From: Sphingomonas sp. H160509
Lineage (GTDB): Bacteria > Pseudomonadota > Alphaproteobacteria > Sphingomonadales > Sphingomonadaceae
DNA length: 64,000 nt
NCBI RefSeq assembly: GCF_024124765.2
Contig: NZ_JAMXSR020000002.1
Coordinates: forward strand, 2,716,001 to 2,780,000
Direction of reading: 5' to 3'
The translations under genes were made by a program, and so were the position numbers. Positions 10,672-19,115 of this stretch are shown piece after piece; the stretch's first letter is position 1; each line of letters opens with the position of its first letter. Below the pieces are notes generated by a model. It had not been told where the DNA came from and made no database searches. It was given only the letters and a program-made list of their open reading frames with translations.

Positions 10672-11890
10672 TTACTTCCCGGCCTGCGCGGAACTGTTGC
10701 TGGTCGCACCGGACGCGTCGCCGCCTCCGGGTGCAGCGCCGGGCGCGCCAGCGGGCTTGGCGACCTGCTGCGGGGCGGCAGGCTTGACGGTCGAACCCGG
10801 GCGCAGATTGAGCAGACCCTCGACGATCAGCTTGTCGCCGGGCTTCAGGCCGCTGGTGACGATCCACTTGTCGCCGATCACGCGATCGGTGGTGACATTA
10901 CGCTGCTCCACCTTGTTCTGCGCGTTGACGACCAGAGCGGTCGCACCGCCGCGCGGATCGCGCGTGATGCCCGCGGTCGGCGCCATGATCGCCTGGCGAC
11001 GCGTTCCCTCGACCAGCTTGGCGCGGACGTACATGCCCGGCAGCAACAGGCCGTTGGGGTTGGGGAAGCTCGCACGCAACGTCACCGCGCCAGTGGTCTG
11101 GTCGACCGTGACTTCGGCGAACTGCAGGCGGCCCTCGATCGGATAGGTCGTGCCGTTCGGGAGAATCAGCTGGACGCGCGCGCTGCCGTCGCCGCGGGTC
11201 ACGCCGCCGCTTGCCATCGCCTGCTTCAGGTCGAGCAGCTGCGCCGCCGACTGGACGACGTCGACATAGACGGTGTTGGTGCGCTGGATCGTCGCGAGCG
11301 GATCGGTCTGGCCGGTCTGGACCAGCGCGCCGACGGTCACGAGCGACCGGCCGATGCGGCCCGAGATCGGCGCCTTGATGCGCGTGAAGCCCAGATTGAC
11401 GCGCGCCGACTGGACCGCCGCCTGCTGCGCTGCAACATTGGCGCGAGCCTGTTGTGCGGATGCGTTTGCGTTGTCTGCTTCCTGCTTGCTGACTGCGTTC
11501 AGCTGCACGAGCTGGCCGTAGCGCTGCGCCTGCAGGCGGGTCGCGTTGATCTGCGACTGGGCCGCGCCGAGCTGGCCCTGCGCGCTGGCGAGCGCCGCGC
11601 GGTAGGGGGGCGTCCTCGATCGCGTAAAGCACCTGGCCCTTGCTGACCATCGCACCCTCGGTGAACAGGCGATCGCGGACCACGCCGCTGACCTGCGGAC
11701 GAACTTCCGAGGTCTCTACCGCGGCGATGCGGCCGGGAAGCTCGGAGGTAAGGACGACCGCTTCCTCGCCGACGGTGACGACGCCGACGGTCGGTGTGGG
11801 CGGAGGCGGCGGAGCCTGCTCCTTGCCGCAAGCCGACAGCAGGGCGAGCGCGAAGAGCGCCACCGATCCCTTGAGGTTCAATTGCTGCAT
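10672..11890 (-). CDS. RND efflux membrane fusion lipoprotein (AcrA/MexA family), frameshifted
   Basis: The periplasmic adaptor linking pump and channel. MQQLNLKGSVALFALALLSAC is a lipoprotein signal with the lipidated Cys at residue 21. The lipoyl/biotinyl half motifs (VSGVVRDRLFTEGAMVSKGQ and FTRIKAPISGRIGRSLVTVG) flank a coiled-coil hairpin rich in Ala and Gln. Six G at 11605-11610 should be five (EDAPYRAALASAQGQL). The corrected length is about 405 residues. I choose the ATG at 11890 because it starts directly at the lipoprotein signal; ATGs at 11899 and 11926 are possible. First gene of the pump operon, downstream of the palindromic operator. Confidence 0.93.
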
Positions 11891-11926
11891 GTTAAGCATC
11901 CCGACGTCCGTGCAGATTAGGTTCAC

Positions 11927-11946
11927 CGGAATGAACGTTCATTCCG
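11927..11946. promoter_or_regulatory. Perfect 20-bp palindrome, probable TetR operator
   Basis: CGGAATGAACGTTCATTCCG is a perfect inverted repeat in the gap between the divergent tetR and efflux genes, 37-56 bases ahead of the adaptor start codon and about 60 ahead of the regulator start. Size, symmetry and position are those of a TetR-family operator (AcrR/TtgR style). I infer that the adjacent TetR protein binds here and represses the pump and perhaps itself. No footprint can be read from sequence alone. Confidence 0.8.
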
Positions 11947-12004
11947 CTTGCTTGCCCGCTAGGATTGTGCGAGCGGCCGGTCAACCTAAAAACGCGTCGG
12001 GAAC

Positions 12005-12595
12005 ATGGTTTTGAGTGCAGTGCAGCATGAAATGGGAAGTCGGGAGCGTATCGTCTCGTCGGCCCGTCATCTGTTTGCGACACAAGGGTTTCATCAAACC
12101 CCGATGTCCGAACTGGCCGTGGCGGCGGGTGTGTCCGTCGGCCAGATCTATCGCCTGTTCACCGGCAAGAACGCGGTGATTCAGGCGATCGTGATGGAGG
12201 ATGCGGCGGCCAAGATGGGCGAGCTGCAGACGATGAACGACTCGGTCAAATCGGAACGATACTCGATCGAGGAAGGATTCGTCGAACTTGCACGGCGTGC
12301 CCTGTCGAAGGGTGACGAGGCGCTGTCGTTCGAGATCATGGCGGAGGCGCATCGCAACGCCGACGTCGCCGACACGATCGCCGACCTGTGCCGCGATTTT
12401 CGCCGGATGATCCGCGAACTCGCTTGCGTCGCCAATCCGGACTTGCAGGAGAACGAACTGGAGGGCGCGGAGGAGCTGATCCTCGCGTTCATGTTCGGGC
12501 TTGGCCACCGTACGCTGTCGCGGCCGCGGTTGTCGGAGGACGAGACGGCGCGGCTGACCGGGCGGATGATCCTGGCCGCGGTGCGCGCGCTCTGA
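12005..12595 (+). CDS. TetR family transcriptional regulator (efflux repressor)
   Basis: A 196-residue regulator. The N-terminal helix-turn-helix is clear: SRERIVSSARHLFATQGFHQ followed by MSELAVAAGVSVGQIYRLF and GKNAVIQAIV. The helical C-terminal half would bind a ligand and dimerise. An internal ATG at 12032 (MGSRERI) is an equally good start by domain boundaries. The gene faces away from the efflux operon with a 20-bp palindrome in the shared promoter region, so local repression of the pump is the obvious role. The inducer is unknown. Confidence 0.92.
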   Translation: MVLSAVQHEMGSRERIVSSARHLFATQGFHQTPMSELAVAAGVSVGQIYRLFTGKNAVIQAIVMEDAAAKMGELQTMNDSVKSERYSIEEGFVELARRALSKGDEALSFEIMAEAHRNADVADTIADLCRDFRRMIRELACVANPDLQENELEGAEELILAFMFGLGHRTLSRPRLSEDETARLTGRMILAAVRAL

Positions 12596-12599
12596 AATA

Positions 12600-12726
12600 A
12601 TCCTCCCCCGCCAGGGGGAGGTGGCTGGCACTTGCCAGACGGAGGGGGAGGTAAGGGAAAACCCTTGTTGCGTGTGCCTCCCCCTCCGTCGCCTTCGGCG
12701 CCACCTCCCCCTGGCGGGGGGAGGAT
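12600..12726. repeat. Palindromic intergenic repeat, family C copy 2
   Basis: Arms ATCCTCCCCCGCC and GGCGGGGGGAGGAT with an inner AGGTGGCTGGCACTTGCCAG hairpin and AGGGGGAGG facing CCTCCCCCT. It fills the space between the convergent tetR and kinase genes. It closely matches the copies at 5761 and 31739. Confidence 0.85.
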
Positions 12727-12733
12727 TGATCCG

Positions 12734-13767
12734 CTACCGCACCGCCGCGCGGAGGGTGGCGCGGACGCCGGTGTGGGTCGGGTCGTATTCGACGATTGAC
12801 TGCAGGCTCTGCGCCATCGCGCGGATCAGTTTCGTGCCGAGACCGGTGCCGCGCGGGACGGCGTCCTCGGGGATGCCGCAGCCATCGTCCTCGACCGCGA
12901 GCAGGAAGACGTCGTCGTCGATCCGGCGCAGCGCGACGCGGACTTCGCCGCCGCTGTTGGGATAGGCGTATTTGCAGGCGTTGGTGACGAGTTCGGTGAC
13001 GATCACGCCGAGCGACACCGCGCGGTCGGTGGGTAGGCGGATCGGTTCGGCGGCGAGGCTCAAGGCGCGGGGGAGCGCTTCGGTCGACCACGTCTCGGCG
13101 AGTTCGTCGACCAGCGCGCCGAGATATTCCTGCATGTCGACGCTCTCGACGTCGTTGCTGGTGTAAAGCCGGCGGTGGACCTGCGCGATCGCCTGGATGC
13201 GGCGCTGCGTATCTTCGAGCGCTTCGCGCGCGGAAGGGTCGGTCAGCGCGGTCGCCTGGAGTCGGACCATTGCGGAGACGAGTTGCAGCGAGTTGGCGAC
13301 GCGGTGGTTGACCTCGCCGAGCAATGCTTCGAGCCGCGCGTTGCTGGCGCGGAGATCGGCCTCGGCGGACGCCTTCTCCTGTTCGAGCAGGGCGCGCGCG
13401 CGCACCTGTTCGAACGAGGCGGCGAGCAGGTCGAAGAAGTCGTCGCCGACCGTCTTCACAACGTAATCGGCCGCCCCCGCCTTCAGCGCGGCGACCGCGA
13501 TGCGACCCCTCCTCGGAGCCGGTGACGTACACGACGGGCGGCGGCTCGGGCAGGCGGCGGAGCGCTTCGAGGGTTTCGAGGCCGTCCATGCCGGGCATGT
13601 AATGGTCGACCGCGATCAGGTCGAAGCGTTCCGCGGCGGCCTTCACGACGCCCTCGGCCCCCCGTCTCGGCAACGGTCATCCGGTAGCCGCGGCGTTCGA
13701 GCGCACGCGCTGCCAGCCGCCGGATCCCGGCGTCGTCGTCGATGTAGAGGACGCGCGTTTCGCTCAC
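12734..13767 (-). CDS. Response regulator-histidine kinase hybrid (REC + HisKA_2/HWE-type), two frameshifts
   Basis: A cytoplasmic protein of about 343 residues: an N-terminal receiver (VLYIDDDAGIRRLAARAL, phospho-acceptor Asp54 in AVDHYMPGMDG) joined to a histidine kinase of the HisKA_2 class (EVNHRVANSLQLV box, ELVTNACKYAYPN N-box, GTGLGTKLI G-box). The frame breaks at six C at 13662-13667 (should give AETGAEGVVKAA) and at GACCCCTCC near 13505-13509 (should give EEGRIAVAALKAGAADYVVK). It overlaps the upstream receiver gene by ATGA. This architecture is common in cassettes where a receiver input gates a second kinase. Output partner not in the window. Confidence 0.88.
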
Positions 13768-14204
13768 TCGGCTTCGGGGACCTGGATCACCGACAGGAAC
13801 AGCCCGAGCTGGCGGATCGCCTGTGCGAAACTCTCATAGTTGACGGGCTTGGTGATGTAGACGTTGCAGCCGAGATCGTAGCAGCGTTCGATCTCGACCT
13901 TGTCGTCGGTGGTGGTGAGCACGACGACCGGCGTGCGCTTGAGCGGGCTGCCCTCCGCCTTGATCCGGGCGAGAATGTCGGTGCCGCTCATGTCGGGCAG
14001 GTTGAGGTCGAGCAGGATCATCGCCGGGCCGCTCTTGGCGGGGCCATCGGCGGCATTGAACAGGAAGTCGAGTGCGGTGGTGCCGTCGGTGAAGTGGCGG
14101 ATATCGTTCAGGATTCCGGCGCGGCGGATGTTCTTCTCGATGAGGCGGGCATGGCCCTCGTCATCCTCGATCATCACGATACCGACGGTCTTGTGATCGT
14201 TCAT
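13764..14204 (-). CDS. Single-domain response regulator (Rcp1-like)
   Basis: A stand-alone receiver of 146 residues with no output domain. IVMIEDDEGHARLIEKNI gives the acidic pocket, LLDLNLPDMSG the phospho-acceptor Asp, VVLTTTDD the conserved Thr, and YITKPVNYESF the Lys. The insertion before the phosphorylation site (FNAADGPAKSGPAM) and the long C-terminal helix fit the phytochrome-partner Rcp1 group. It overlaps both neighbours by four bases, so the three are one operon and it probably shuttles phosphate between the two kinases. Confidence 0.92.
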   Translation of the reverse strand: MNDHKTVGIVMIEDDEGHARLIEKNIRRAGILNDIRHFTDGTTALDFLFNAADGPAKSGPAMILLDLNLPDMSGTDILARIKAEGSPLKRTPVVVLTTTDDKVEIERCYDLGCNVYITKPVNYESFAQAIRQLGLFLSVIQVPEAE

Positions 14205-15706
14205 GCTGCGTCCTGGATGGTCATGTGGGTCGGCAGGTTGAGCCGGAAGGTCGCGCCGTCGCCGAGCGTCGATTGTACGTCGATCGTGCCGCCCAGACGA
14301 TAGGCGAGTGCGCGGACATGCGCGAGTCCGATGCCTTCGCCCGGCTGGTCCTGCGCGCCCGAGCGGCGGAACAGGTCGAACACGCGCTGGTGATCACGCG
14401 GATCGATGCCGCGGCCATTGTCGACCACCGACAGGATCACGCGCCCGCGTTCGGTATGGCCCTTGACCGTGATCTCGCCGGGGCGGCCGGGCTTCAGATA
14501 TTTGGTCGCGTTCTCGATCAGGTTCGACAGGATCTGCTCGAGCGCGAGGCGATCGGTGACGATTCCCGGCATCGGCCGCTCGACGCGCACCACGGCACCG
14601 CGATCGTCGACGATGTGCTGCATCGCGCCGACGATCGTGTCGACCAGCTGCGCGGGGTCGATATGCTCGGGGGCGATCGTCCGGCGGCCTTCGCGCGCGA
14701 GCTTGAGGATGGCGTTGATCAGCCGGTCCATCTTCTGCGTCGAGGTGCGGATGAAACCGATCGCCTCGGGCAAATCCTCGCGCGCCGCCAACCGTGCGTC
14801 TTCCGTCAGGATGTGCGGCGCTTCGGCTTCGGCGCGGTCGACCAGCTCGGCGAGCGGCCCGGCGGCGGTCGCGAGTTCGGCGGTGAAGCCCATCACATTG
14901 ACGAGGGGCGAACGCAGGTCGTGGCTGACGATATAGGCGAACCGCTGGATCTCCTCGTTCGCACGGCTGAGGTCGGCGGTGCGTTCCACGACCTGCTCCT
15001 CGAGCGTCTCGTTGAGGGTGCGCAGGCTGTCGCGCGAGGCGGCGAGGTCGGCGGTGTAGCGGCGGATCAGCAGGACCGCGAGGATCGCGACGATCAGCAG
15101 CAGCGCCGCGGCGAGCCCGGCAACCGAGAGGAACAGCGCGCTGGTGCGTTCCTGACGCTCGGTCCGGATTCCGAGCAGGCGAACCTCGTCGGCGGCCATC
15201 GCCTGGAGGCGGTAGCGGATGCCGCGCATCAACGGCACGCTGGCATCGACCGCGAACCGGCGCTGCGCCTCGGCGATCCGGCCCGCGGCGACCAATGTCA
15301 TCGACTGCGTCCGGAGCGCGCGCAACTGGATAAAGCGCTGCTCGATCAGCGCGAGGCGTGCGATCTGGTTGGGGTTGTCGCGCGTCAGATGGCGCAGCTT
15401 GCGGATCGACGGGACGAGATTACCCGCGGTTCGTGCGTAGGCGGTCGCGAACAGCGGCTTGCCGGCGAGGATGTAGCCGCGCCGCGCGGTCTCGGACTGC
15501 TCCATCTGGATCTGGAGCGTGGCGACCGCCTGGCGGACGTCCTGCGTATGGAGGATCTCGGCGGTATAGGTGCGGTTGCGGACGGTGATCCAGCCAATCG
15601 CGATCGCGGCGGCGGCCAGCGCGATGAAGCCGAGCGTCATGAACGCGACCAGCCACCGTGCGACTCGCCCTTCCGACGAGGGCAGTTTCAAGCGTACGCG
15701 CACCAT
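14201..15706 (-). CDS. CHASE3-domain sensor histidine kinase
   Basis: A membrane sensor kinase of 501 residues. Two transmembrane helices (about 18-41 and 190-214) bracket a periplasmic CHASE3 domain with the marker SETARRGYILAGKPLF. A coiled-coil linker follows (LEEQVVERTADLSRANEEI), then the HisKA motif IVSHDLRSPLVNVMGF, N-box LSNLIENATKYL, G1 VVDNGRGI and G2 GEGIGLAHVRAL. The ligand is unknown. It is the first gene of the cassette, followed by a single-domain receiver and a receiver-kinase hybrid with ATGA overlaps, so signal flow from this sensor to those partners is likely. Confidence 0.93.
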   Translation of the reverse strand: MVRVRLKLPSSEGRVARWLVAFMTLGFIALAAAAIAIGWITVRNRTYTAEILHTQDVRQAVATLQIQMEQSETARRGYILAGKPLFATAYARTAGNLVPSIRKLRHLTRDNPNQIARLALIEQRFIQLRALRTQSMTLVAAGRIAEAQRRFAVDASVPLMRGIRYRLQAMAADEVRLLGIRTERQERTSALFLSVAGLAAALLLIVAILAVLLIRRYTADLAASRDSLRTLNETLEEQVVERTADLSRANEEIQRFAYIVSHDLRSPLVNVMGFTAELATAAGPLAELVDRAEAEAPHILTEDARLAAREDLPEAIGFIRTSTQKMDRLINAILKLAREGRRTIAPEHIDPAQLVDTIVGAMQHIVDDRGAVVRVERPMPGIVTDRLALEQILSNLIENATKYLKPGRPGEITVKGHTERGRVILSVVDNGRGIDPRDHQRVFDLFRRSGAQDQPGEGIGLAHVRALAYRLGGTIDVQSTLGDGATFRLNLPTHMTIQDAA

Positions 15707-15722
15707 AGGACGGGCGGTGTAG

Positions 15723-15767
15723 GCTGGCGGATGTCGTTACGCCAGCGATACTGCCGCGTCCGCCAGC
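15723..15767 (-). terminator. Inverted repeat after the exonuclease gene, possible terminator
   Basis: GCTGGCGGA and TCCGCCAGC form 9-bp arms around a 27-base loop that itself contains GGCGTAAC-like half symmetry. It lies between the exonuclease stop and the kinase start. There is no clear U-run, so termination is only a guess. Confidence 0.35.
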
Positions 15768-15781
15768 GCAACGATATTGAT

Positions 15782-16570
15782 TTAGAGCAGCAGATCCTGC
15801 GCGCTGGCCTTACCGACGCGGCCACCGCCGCTGCGCCGGTCCATTTCGTGGTTGGCGGTGAAGCGGATGTCGGGATCGCGATCGGTCATGAACGCCATCA
15901 GCGTCTCGTGATCGAGCTCGGACCATTCCTTGCCGCGATCGGGGCCGTAGCGGACACGGGGGATGAGCCCCGGATCACGCGACCATTCGAGCAGCTGCGC
16001 AAGGCTCGCCTCGTTCAGCATGTCGCGGAGGTGGAACGCGGTGACGTAGGCATCGGGGAACGCGCGGTGCGCAGGCAGGCCGCGCTCGTGCTCCATGCCG
16101 TGCGGTTTGCGCCAATAGCGCAGCACCTGGTTCGAGAAGCTCGGCGAGTCGGGCCAGAGCCGCAGCGCGCATTTCCACGTGCAGATCCACTCCGCGTCGC
16201 GAGTGAGCGCGGGGGTGCAGAACTTCTGCTCAAAATCAGCGCGGTGCGCGGCGAGTGCGAGCCGGCGTGGCCACGGGTCGAGCACCTGGCGGGCGCAGTC
16301 ATGCCAATACGGCGCGTCGGCGACATGCTCGTCGAGGATATGGTGGATCGCCTGAGTCACGGGCGGGATCAGTCGGCCGGGATTGACGAGCAGGCTGCCG
16401 CCTTCGCCGTAGATCTCCCAGCGGCCGTCCTCGCCGAGCGCGACGTCCTGCCAGCCGATCTCGCAGACGCCGTGCGCGGGCGGGGCCGATCCGGTGGTCT
16501 CGAGGTCGACGACCCGGATCATCTGGGGTTGCTGCTTGGGCTTGGGATAGGGGGGCGCCATGCCCGCCAT
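15782..16570 (-). CDS. DnaQ-like 3'-5' exonuclease (ExoX-like)
   Basis: A DEDD exonuclease of 262 residues. Exo I is IRVVDLETTG, Exo II lies around LALAAHRADFEQKF, and Exo III is AHRAFPDAYVTAFHL with the His and Asp of the DEDDh type. A C-terminal extension follows (RVRYGPDRGKEWSELDHETL, then FTANHEMDRR), which matches the tail of ExoX-type enzymes that process single-stranded DNA ends. The ATG at 16570 gives a Pro/Gln-rich leader; the internal ATG at 16522, next to the catalytic strand, could be the start. The cellular role (repair or proofreading-like trimming) is inferred from family. Confidence 0.85.
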   Translation of the reverse strand: MAGMAPPYPKPKQQPQMIRVVDLETTGSAPPAHGVCEIGWQDVALGEDGRWEIYGEGGSLLVNPGRLIPPVTQAIHHILDEHVADAPYWHDCARQVLDPWPRRLALAAHRADFEQKFCTPALTRDAEWICTWKCALRLWPDSPSFSNQVLRYWRKPHGMEHERGLPAHRAFPDAYVTAFHLRDMLNEASLAQLLEWSRDPGLIPRVRYGPDRGKEWSELDHETLMAFMTDRDPDIRFTANHEMDRRSGGGRVGKASAQDLLL

Positions 16571-16588
16571 GTGGGGACAAAAGCGCGC

Positions 16589-17038
16589 TTAATCCAGCGC
16601 GTATGAGTCTTCCACGTCGAGTTCGCGCACGCCGCGGCGCTGGCGGGCGCGGTCGACCAGTTTCCGGAGACCTTCGCGACGGTCGCGTGCCATCGGGATG
16701 TCGCGGAGCGTGAACTCGCCGCCGCTGGTCGTGCGGTCGCTGGAGGTTAGGATGATCGTGCCGATGTCGGTCATCTGGTTGAGCAGCGAATAGCCGAGGC
16801 GGACGTCCTTGATCCGGTAAAGCTCGATCTCGTCGATCGTCTTGAACAGGATGCCGCGCTTGATGATCAGGCGCTGGTCGGTGATTTCGTAGGAGGCGCT
16901 GCGGTTCTTGAGCCAGCGGACGCCGATCAGGATGAAGCCTACGCCGATCAGGCAGGTGAGAAGGGTGCCCCAACCGGCGAAGCTGCCGAGCAGCCAGCGG
17001 CGCGTGCTGGAGCGGAATTCGTCGACTGGGCGCTCCAC
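16589..17038 (-). CDS. PH-domain membrane protein (YdbT/bPH2-like)
   Basis: A 149-residue protein with one hydrophobic hairpin near the N-terminus (LLTCLIGVGFILIGVRWL) followed by a bacterial PH domain: YEITDQRLIIKRGILFKTIDEIELYRIKDVRL and IGTIILTSSDR, the typical run of beta strands. The C-terminal helix is rich in Arg. Proteins of this kind sit in the inner membrane with the PH domain in the cytoplasm; their function is mostly unknown. The gene lies 18 bases upstream of the exonuclease gene on the same strand and may share its transcript. Confidence 0.82.
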   Translation of the reverse strand: MERPVDEFRSSTRRWLLGSFAGWGTLLTCLIGVGFILIGVRWLKNRSASYEITDQRLIIKRGILFKTIDEIELYRIKDVRLGYSLLNQMTDIGTIILTSSDRTTSGGEFTLRDIPMARDRREGLRKLVDRARQRRGVRELDVEDSYALD

Positions 17039-17139
17039 GTGAGGACTCCTTGGGGTGGTGGTGGGACGGTAGGCTGGGGGGATCGCGTGTCAATCATGTG
17101 TGGCTGCGGTCCGTCTACTGCCGCCACTCGCCACGTCGT

Positions 17140-17235
17140 CGTCATTCCCGCGACGGCGGGGATCCATATCCTCCGGACGGTTGCGATCCATTGGGAGGCC
17201 AGCCAGTCTGGGTTCCCGCCTCCGCGGGAATGACG
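17140..17235. repeat. Palindromic intergenic repeat, family A copy 2
   Basis: CGTCATTCCCGCG and CGCGGGAATGACG form the outer arms; GGCGGGGATCCA faces CCAGTCTGGGTTCCCGCC. The central spacer is longer than in copy 1. It is the first half of an A-B composite, the family B unit starting 69 bases later. Confidence 0.85.
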
Positions 17236-17304
17236 GGGGAGGGGGCGGCACTGCGCTGCTCGCGCGGGGTGCTCGTCTAATTCTGGGAGCGCCTTCTCCA
17301 CCTG

Positions 17305-17412
17305 CACCTCCCCGGCGGAGGCCGGGGTCCAGTTGGGGGGCGTTGCTAACGGAGCGGAGCGCTTCGTTATATCCACCTTTCCAACTGGGCCCCGGCCTTC
17401 GCCGGGGAGGTG
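17305..17412. repeat. Palindromic intergenic repeat, family B copy 1
   Basis: CACCTCCCCGGCGGAGGCCGGGG faces CCCCGGCCTTCGCCGGGGAGGTG with TCCAGTTGG and CCAACTGGG inside. It ends seven bases before the stop of the phosphomannomutase gene and may act as its terminator. Copies at 42019, 45671 and 62506. Confidence 0.87.
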
Positions 17413-17418
17413 GTCGTG

Positions 17419-18792
17419 TTACGCTACCGATCTCACAACACCGCTTGCCGCGAGTTGCGCATCTACCTCCGCCAGTAGCGCATCAAGCGCCGCCTGGTCC
17501 GTCGCCTCGGCACGTACCGTCAGCATTGCCTGCGTGTTCGAGGCTCGCAGTAGCCACCACCCTCTCGCGGTTGTGACCCGCGCGCCATCGGTGAGGTCCA
17601 TCTCCGCCCCTTCGGATTTCAACCGCGCGATCACTTCATCGACCACCGCGAATTTTCGCACGTCCTCGACCGGGAAGCGCAGGTCGGGCGTCGCCACCAG
17701 CGCCGGCATCGCGTCGCGCAGTTCGGTGAGCGAACGCCCCGACAGATGCACCGCGCGGATCAGCCGCACCGCCGCATAGTGCGCGTCGTCGAACCCGTAA
17801 TATTCGCCCGCGAAGAACAGGTGCCCGCTCAACTCCCCGCCGATCGGCGCGCCGGTGCGGGTCATCGCGGTCTTCATCAGGCTGTGGCCTGTGGCGGCCA
17901 TCACCGGCTTGCCGCCCAGTTCGGCGATTCGGTCGAACAACGCCTGCGACGACTTCACGTCGGCGACGATTGGCGCGCCCGGATGCTCGCGCAGCGCAGG
18001 TTCGACCAATATGGAGAGAATCTGGTCGCCCCAGATCACGCGTCCCGCCCCATCGATCGCGCCGATCCGGTCGCCATCGCCGTCGAAGGCCAATCCGAAA
18101 TCGAGGTTCTTCTCCGCGACCAGGCGTTTCAGATCGGCGAGGTTCGCCTCTTCGGTAGGATCGGGATGATGGTTGGGAAAATTGCCGTCGACTTCGGCGA
18201 AGATCACATAATGCTCACCCGGCAGCAATTGCACGAGCTTCTCGATCACCGGGCCGGCGGCGCCGTTCCCCGTGTCCCAGCCGATCCGGTACGCGCCGCC
18301 CGCATAGCCCGCCATCAGCCGGTCGACATAGGCATCGAGCACGTCGGCTTCCGTCACTTCACCCGCGCCTTCGCTCCACGTGCCCGAGGCGGCGAGCGCC
18401 GCCAAGTCCTGGATGTCGTCGCCGAAAAATGGCGCGTGGGCGTGCACCATCTTGAAGCCGTTATACTCGGGGGGATTGTGGCTGCCGGTTACCTGGATGC
18501 CGCCGTCCACTTCTAGCGTCGCCTCGGCGTAATACAGCATCGGCGAGGTGCTGAGGCCGATGCGGACAACGTCGACGCCGCCTGCAACTAAGCCGGAGAC
18601 GAGCGCGGCTTCGAGTTCGGGCGAGGAGTTGCGGCCGTCATAGCCGACCGCGACGCGGGTGCCGCCGGTGGCGCGGATGCGGGTGGCGAAGCCTCGGCCG
18701 ATCGCCACGGCGTCGGCGGGGCCGAGCGCTTTGCCGACGATCCCGCGGATGTCGTATTCGCGGAGCGAGGTCGGGTCGAACTGGTGGGTCAT
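17419..18792 (-). CDS. phosphomannomutase/phosphoglucomutase
   Basis: A cytoplasmic alpha-D-phosphohexomutase of 457 residues that interconverts hexose 1- and 6-phosphates for exopolysaccharide and LPS precursor supply. It begins HQFDPTSLREYDIRGIVGKAL, has the phosphoserine loop VTGSHNPPEYNGFK, the metal-binding loop FDGDGDRIG, the sugar-specificity loop GGELSGHLFF, and the phosphate-binding C-terminus RASNTQAMLTVRAEA. Length and motif order fit the bifunctional PMM/PGM group (AlgC type, called PgmG in gellan-producing sphingomonads). It stands alone on this strand with palindromes on both sides. Assignment to one substrate is not possible. Confidence 0.92.
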   Translation of the reverse strand: MTHQFDPTSLREYDIRGIVGKALGPADAVAIGRGFATRIRATGGTRVAVGYDGRNSSPELEAALVSGLVAGGVDVVRIGLSTSPMLYYAEATLEVDGGIQVTGSHNPPEYNGFKMVHAHAPFFGDDIQDLAALAASGTWSEGAGEVTEADVLDAYVDRLMAGYAGGAYRIGWDTGNGAAGPVIEKLVQLLPGEHYVIFAEVDGNFPNHHPDPTEEANLADLKRLVAEKNLDFGLAFDGDGDRIGAIDGAGRVIWGDQILSILVEPALREHPGAPIVADVKSSQALFDRIAELGGKPVMAATGHSLMKTAMTRTGAPIGGELSGHLFFAGEYYGFDDAHYAAVRLIRAVHLSGRSLTELRDAMPALVATPDLRFPVEDVRKFAVVDEVIARLKSEGAEMDLTDGARVTTARGWWLLRASNTQAMLTVRAEATDQAALDALLAEVDAQLAASGVVRSVA

Positions 18793-18802
18793 TTTCTAGA
18801 TT

Positions 18803-18844
18803 TCCGTTCGTCCTGAGCTTGCCCTTCGACTTCGCTCAGGACGG
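18803..18844. repeat. Palindromic intergenic repeat, family E-like copy
   Basis: CCGTTCGTCCTGAGC and GCTCAGGACGG enclose TTGCCCTTCGACTTC. This is the short CGTTCGTCCTGAG form also seen at 35759. It lies between the mutase start and the J-domain gene. Confidence 0.7.
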
Positions 18845-18857
18845 TCGGCGGCAAGGG

Positions 18858-19115
18858 TTATCGCGCGGAGCGCTTCAGCAGCAAGTCGCGGGCTGCGTTT
18901 ACCCGGCGGGTCAGGTCGGTGGAACCGCCACGGTCAGGGTGAACCGAAGCGATCAGGCGGCGGTGGGCGCTGCGGATCGCGTCGGCGTCGGCGGTGCGAT
19001 CGATGCCGAGGATCGAGCGCGCTTCCGCTTCATCCGTTACGACACGCTGTTTCGGCTTCGGGCGCAGGTAATGCCACGCCGCCCAGATGAAGAGGGCGGC
19101 GACGATCCACTTCAC
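18858..19115 (-). CDS. Membrane-anchored J-domain protein
   Basis: Only 85 residues: an N-terminal hydrophobic anchor (MKWIVAALFIWAAWHYL) and a minimal DnaJ domain, ARSILGIDRTADADAIRSAH then RRLIASVHPDRGGSTDLTRRV with the HPD tripeptide needed to stimulate DnaK. No Gly/Phe or zinc region. It overlaps the end of mipZ by ATGA, so the two are translated together. A role in presenting membrane or division proteins to DnaK is inference; the partner is unknown. Confidence 0.88.
   Translation of the reverse strand: MKWIVAALFIWAAWHYLRPKPKQRVVTDEAEARSILGIDRTADADAIRSAHRRLIASVHPDRGGSTDLTRRVNAARDLLLKRSAR

Noticed and set aside
14225..16606. Long plus-strand open frame of 793 codons
   Set aside because: Antisense to the CHASE3 kinase and exonuclease genes, composition-driven, no domains and crosses two real genes.
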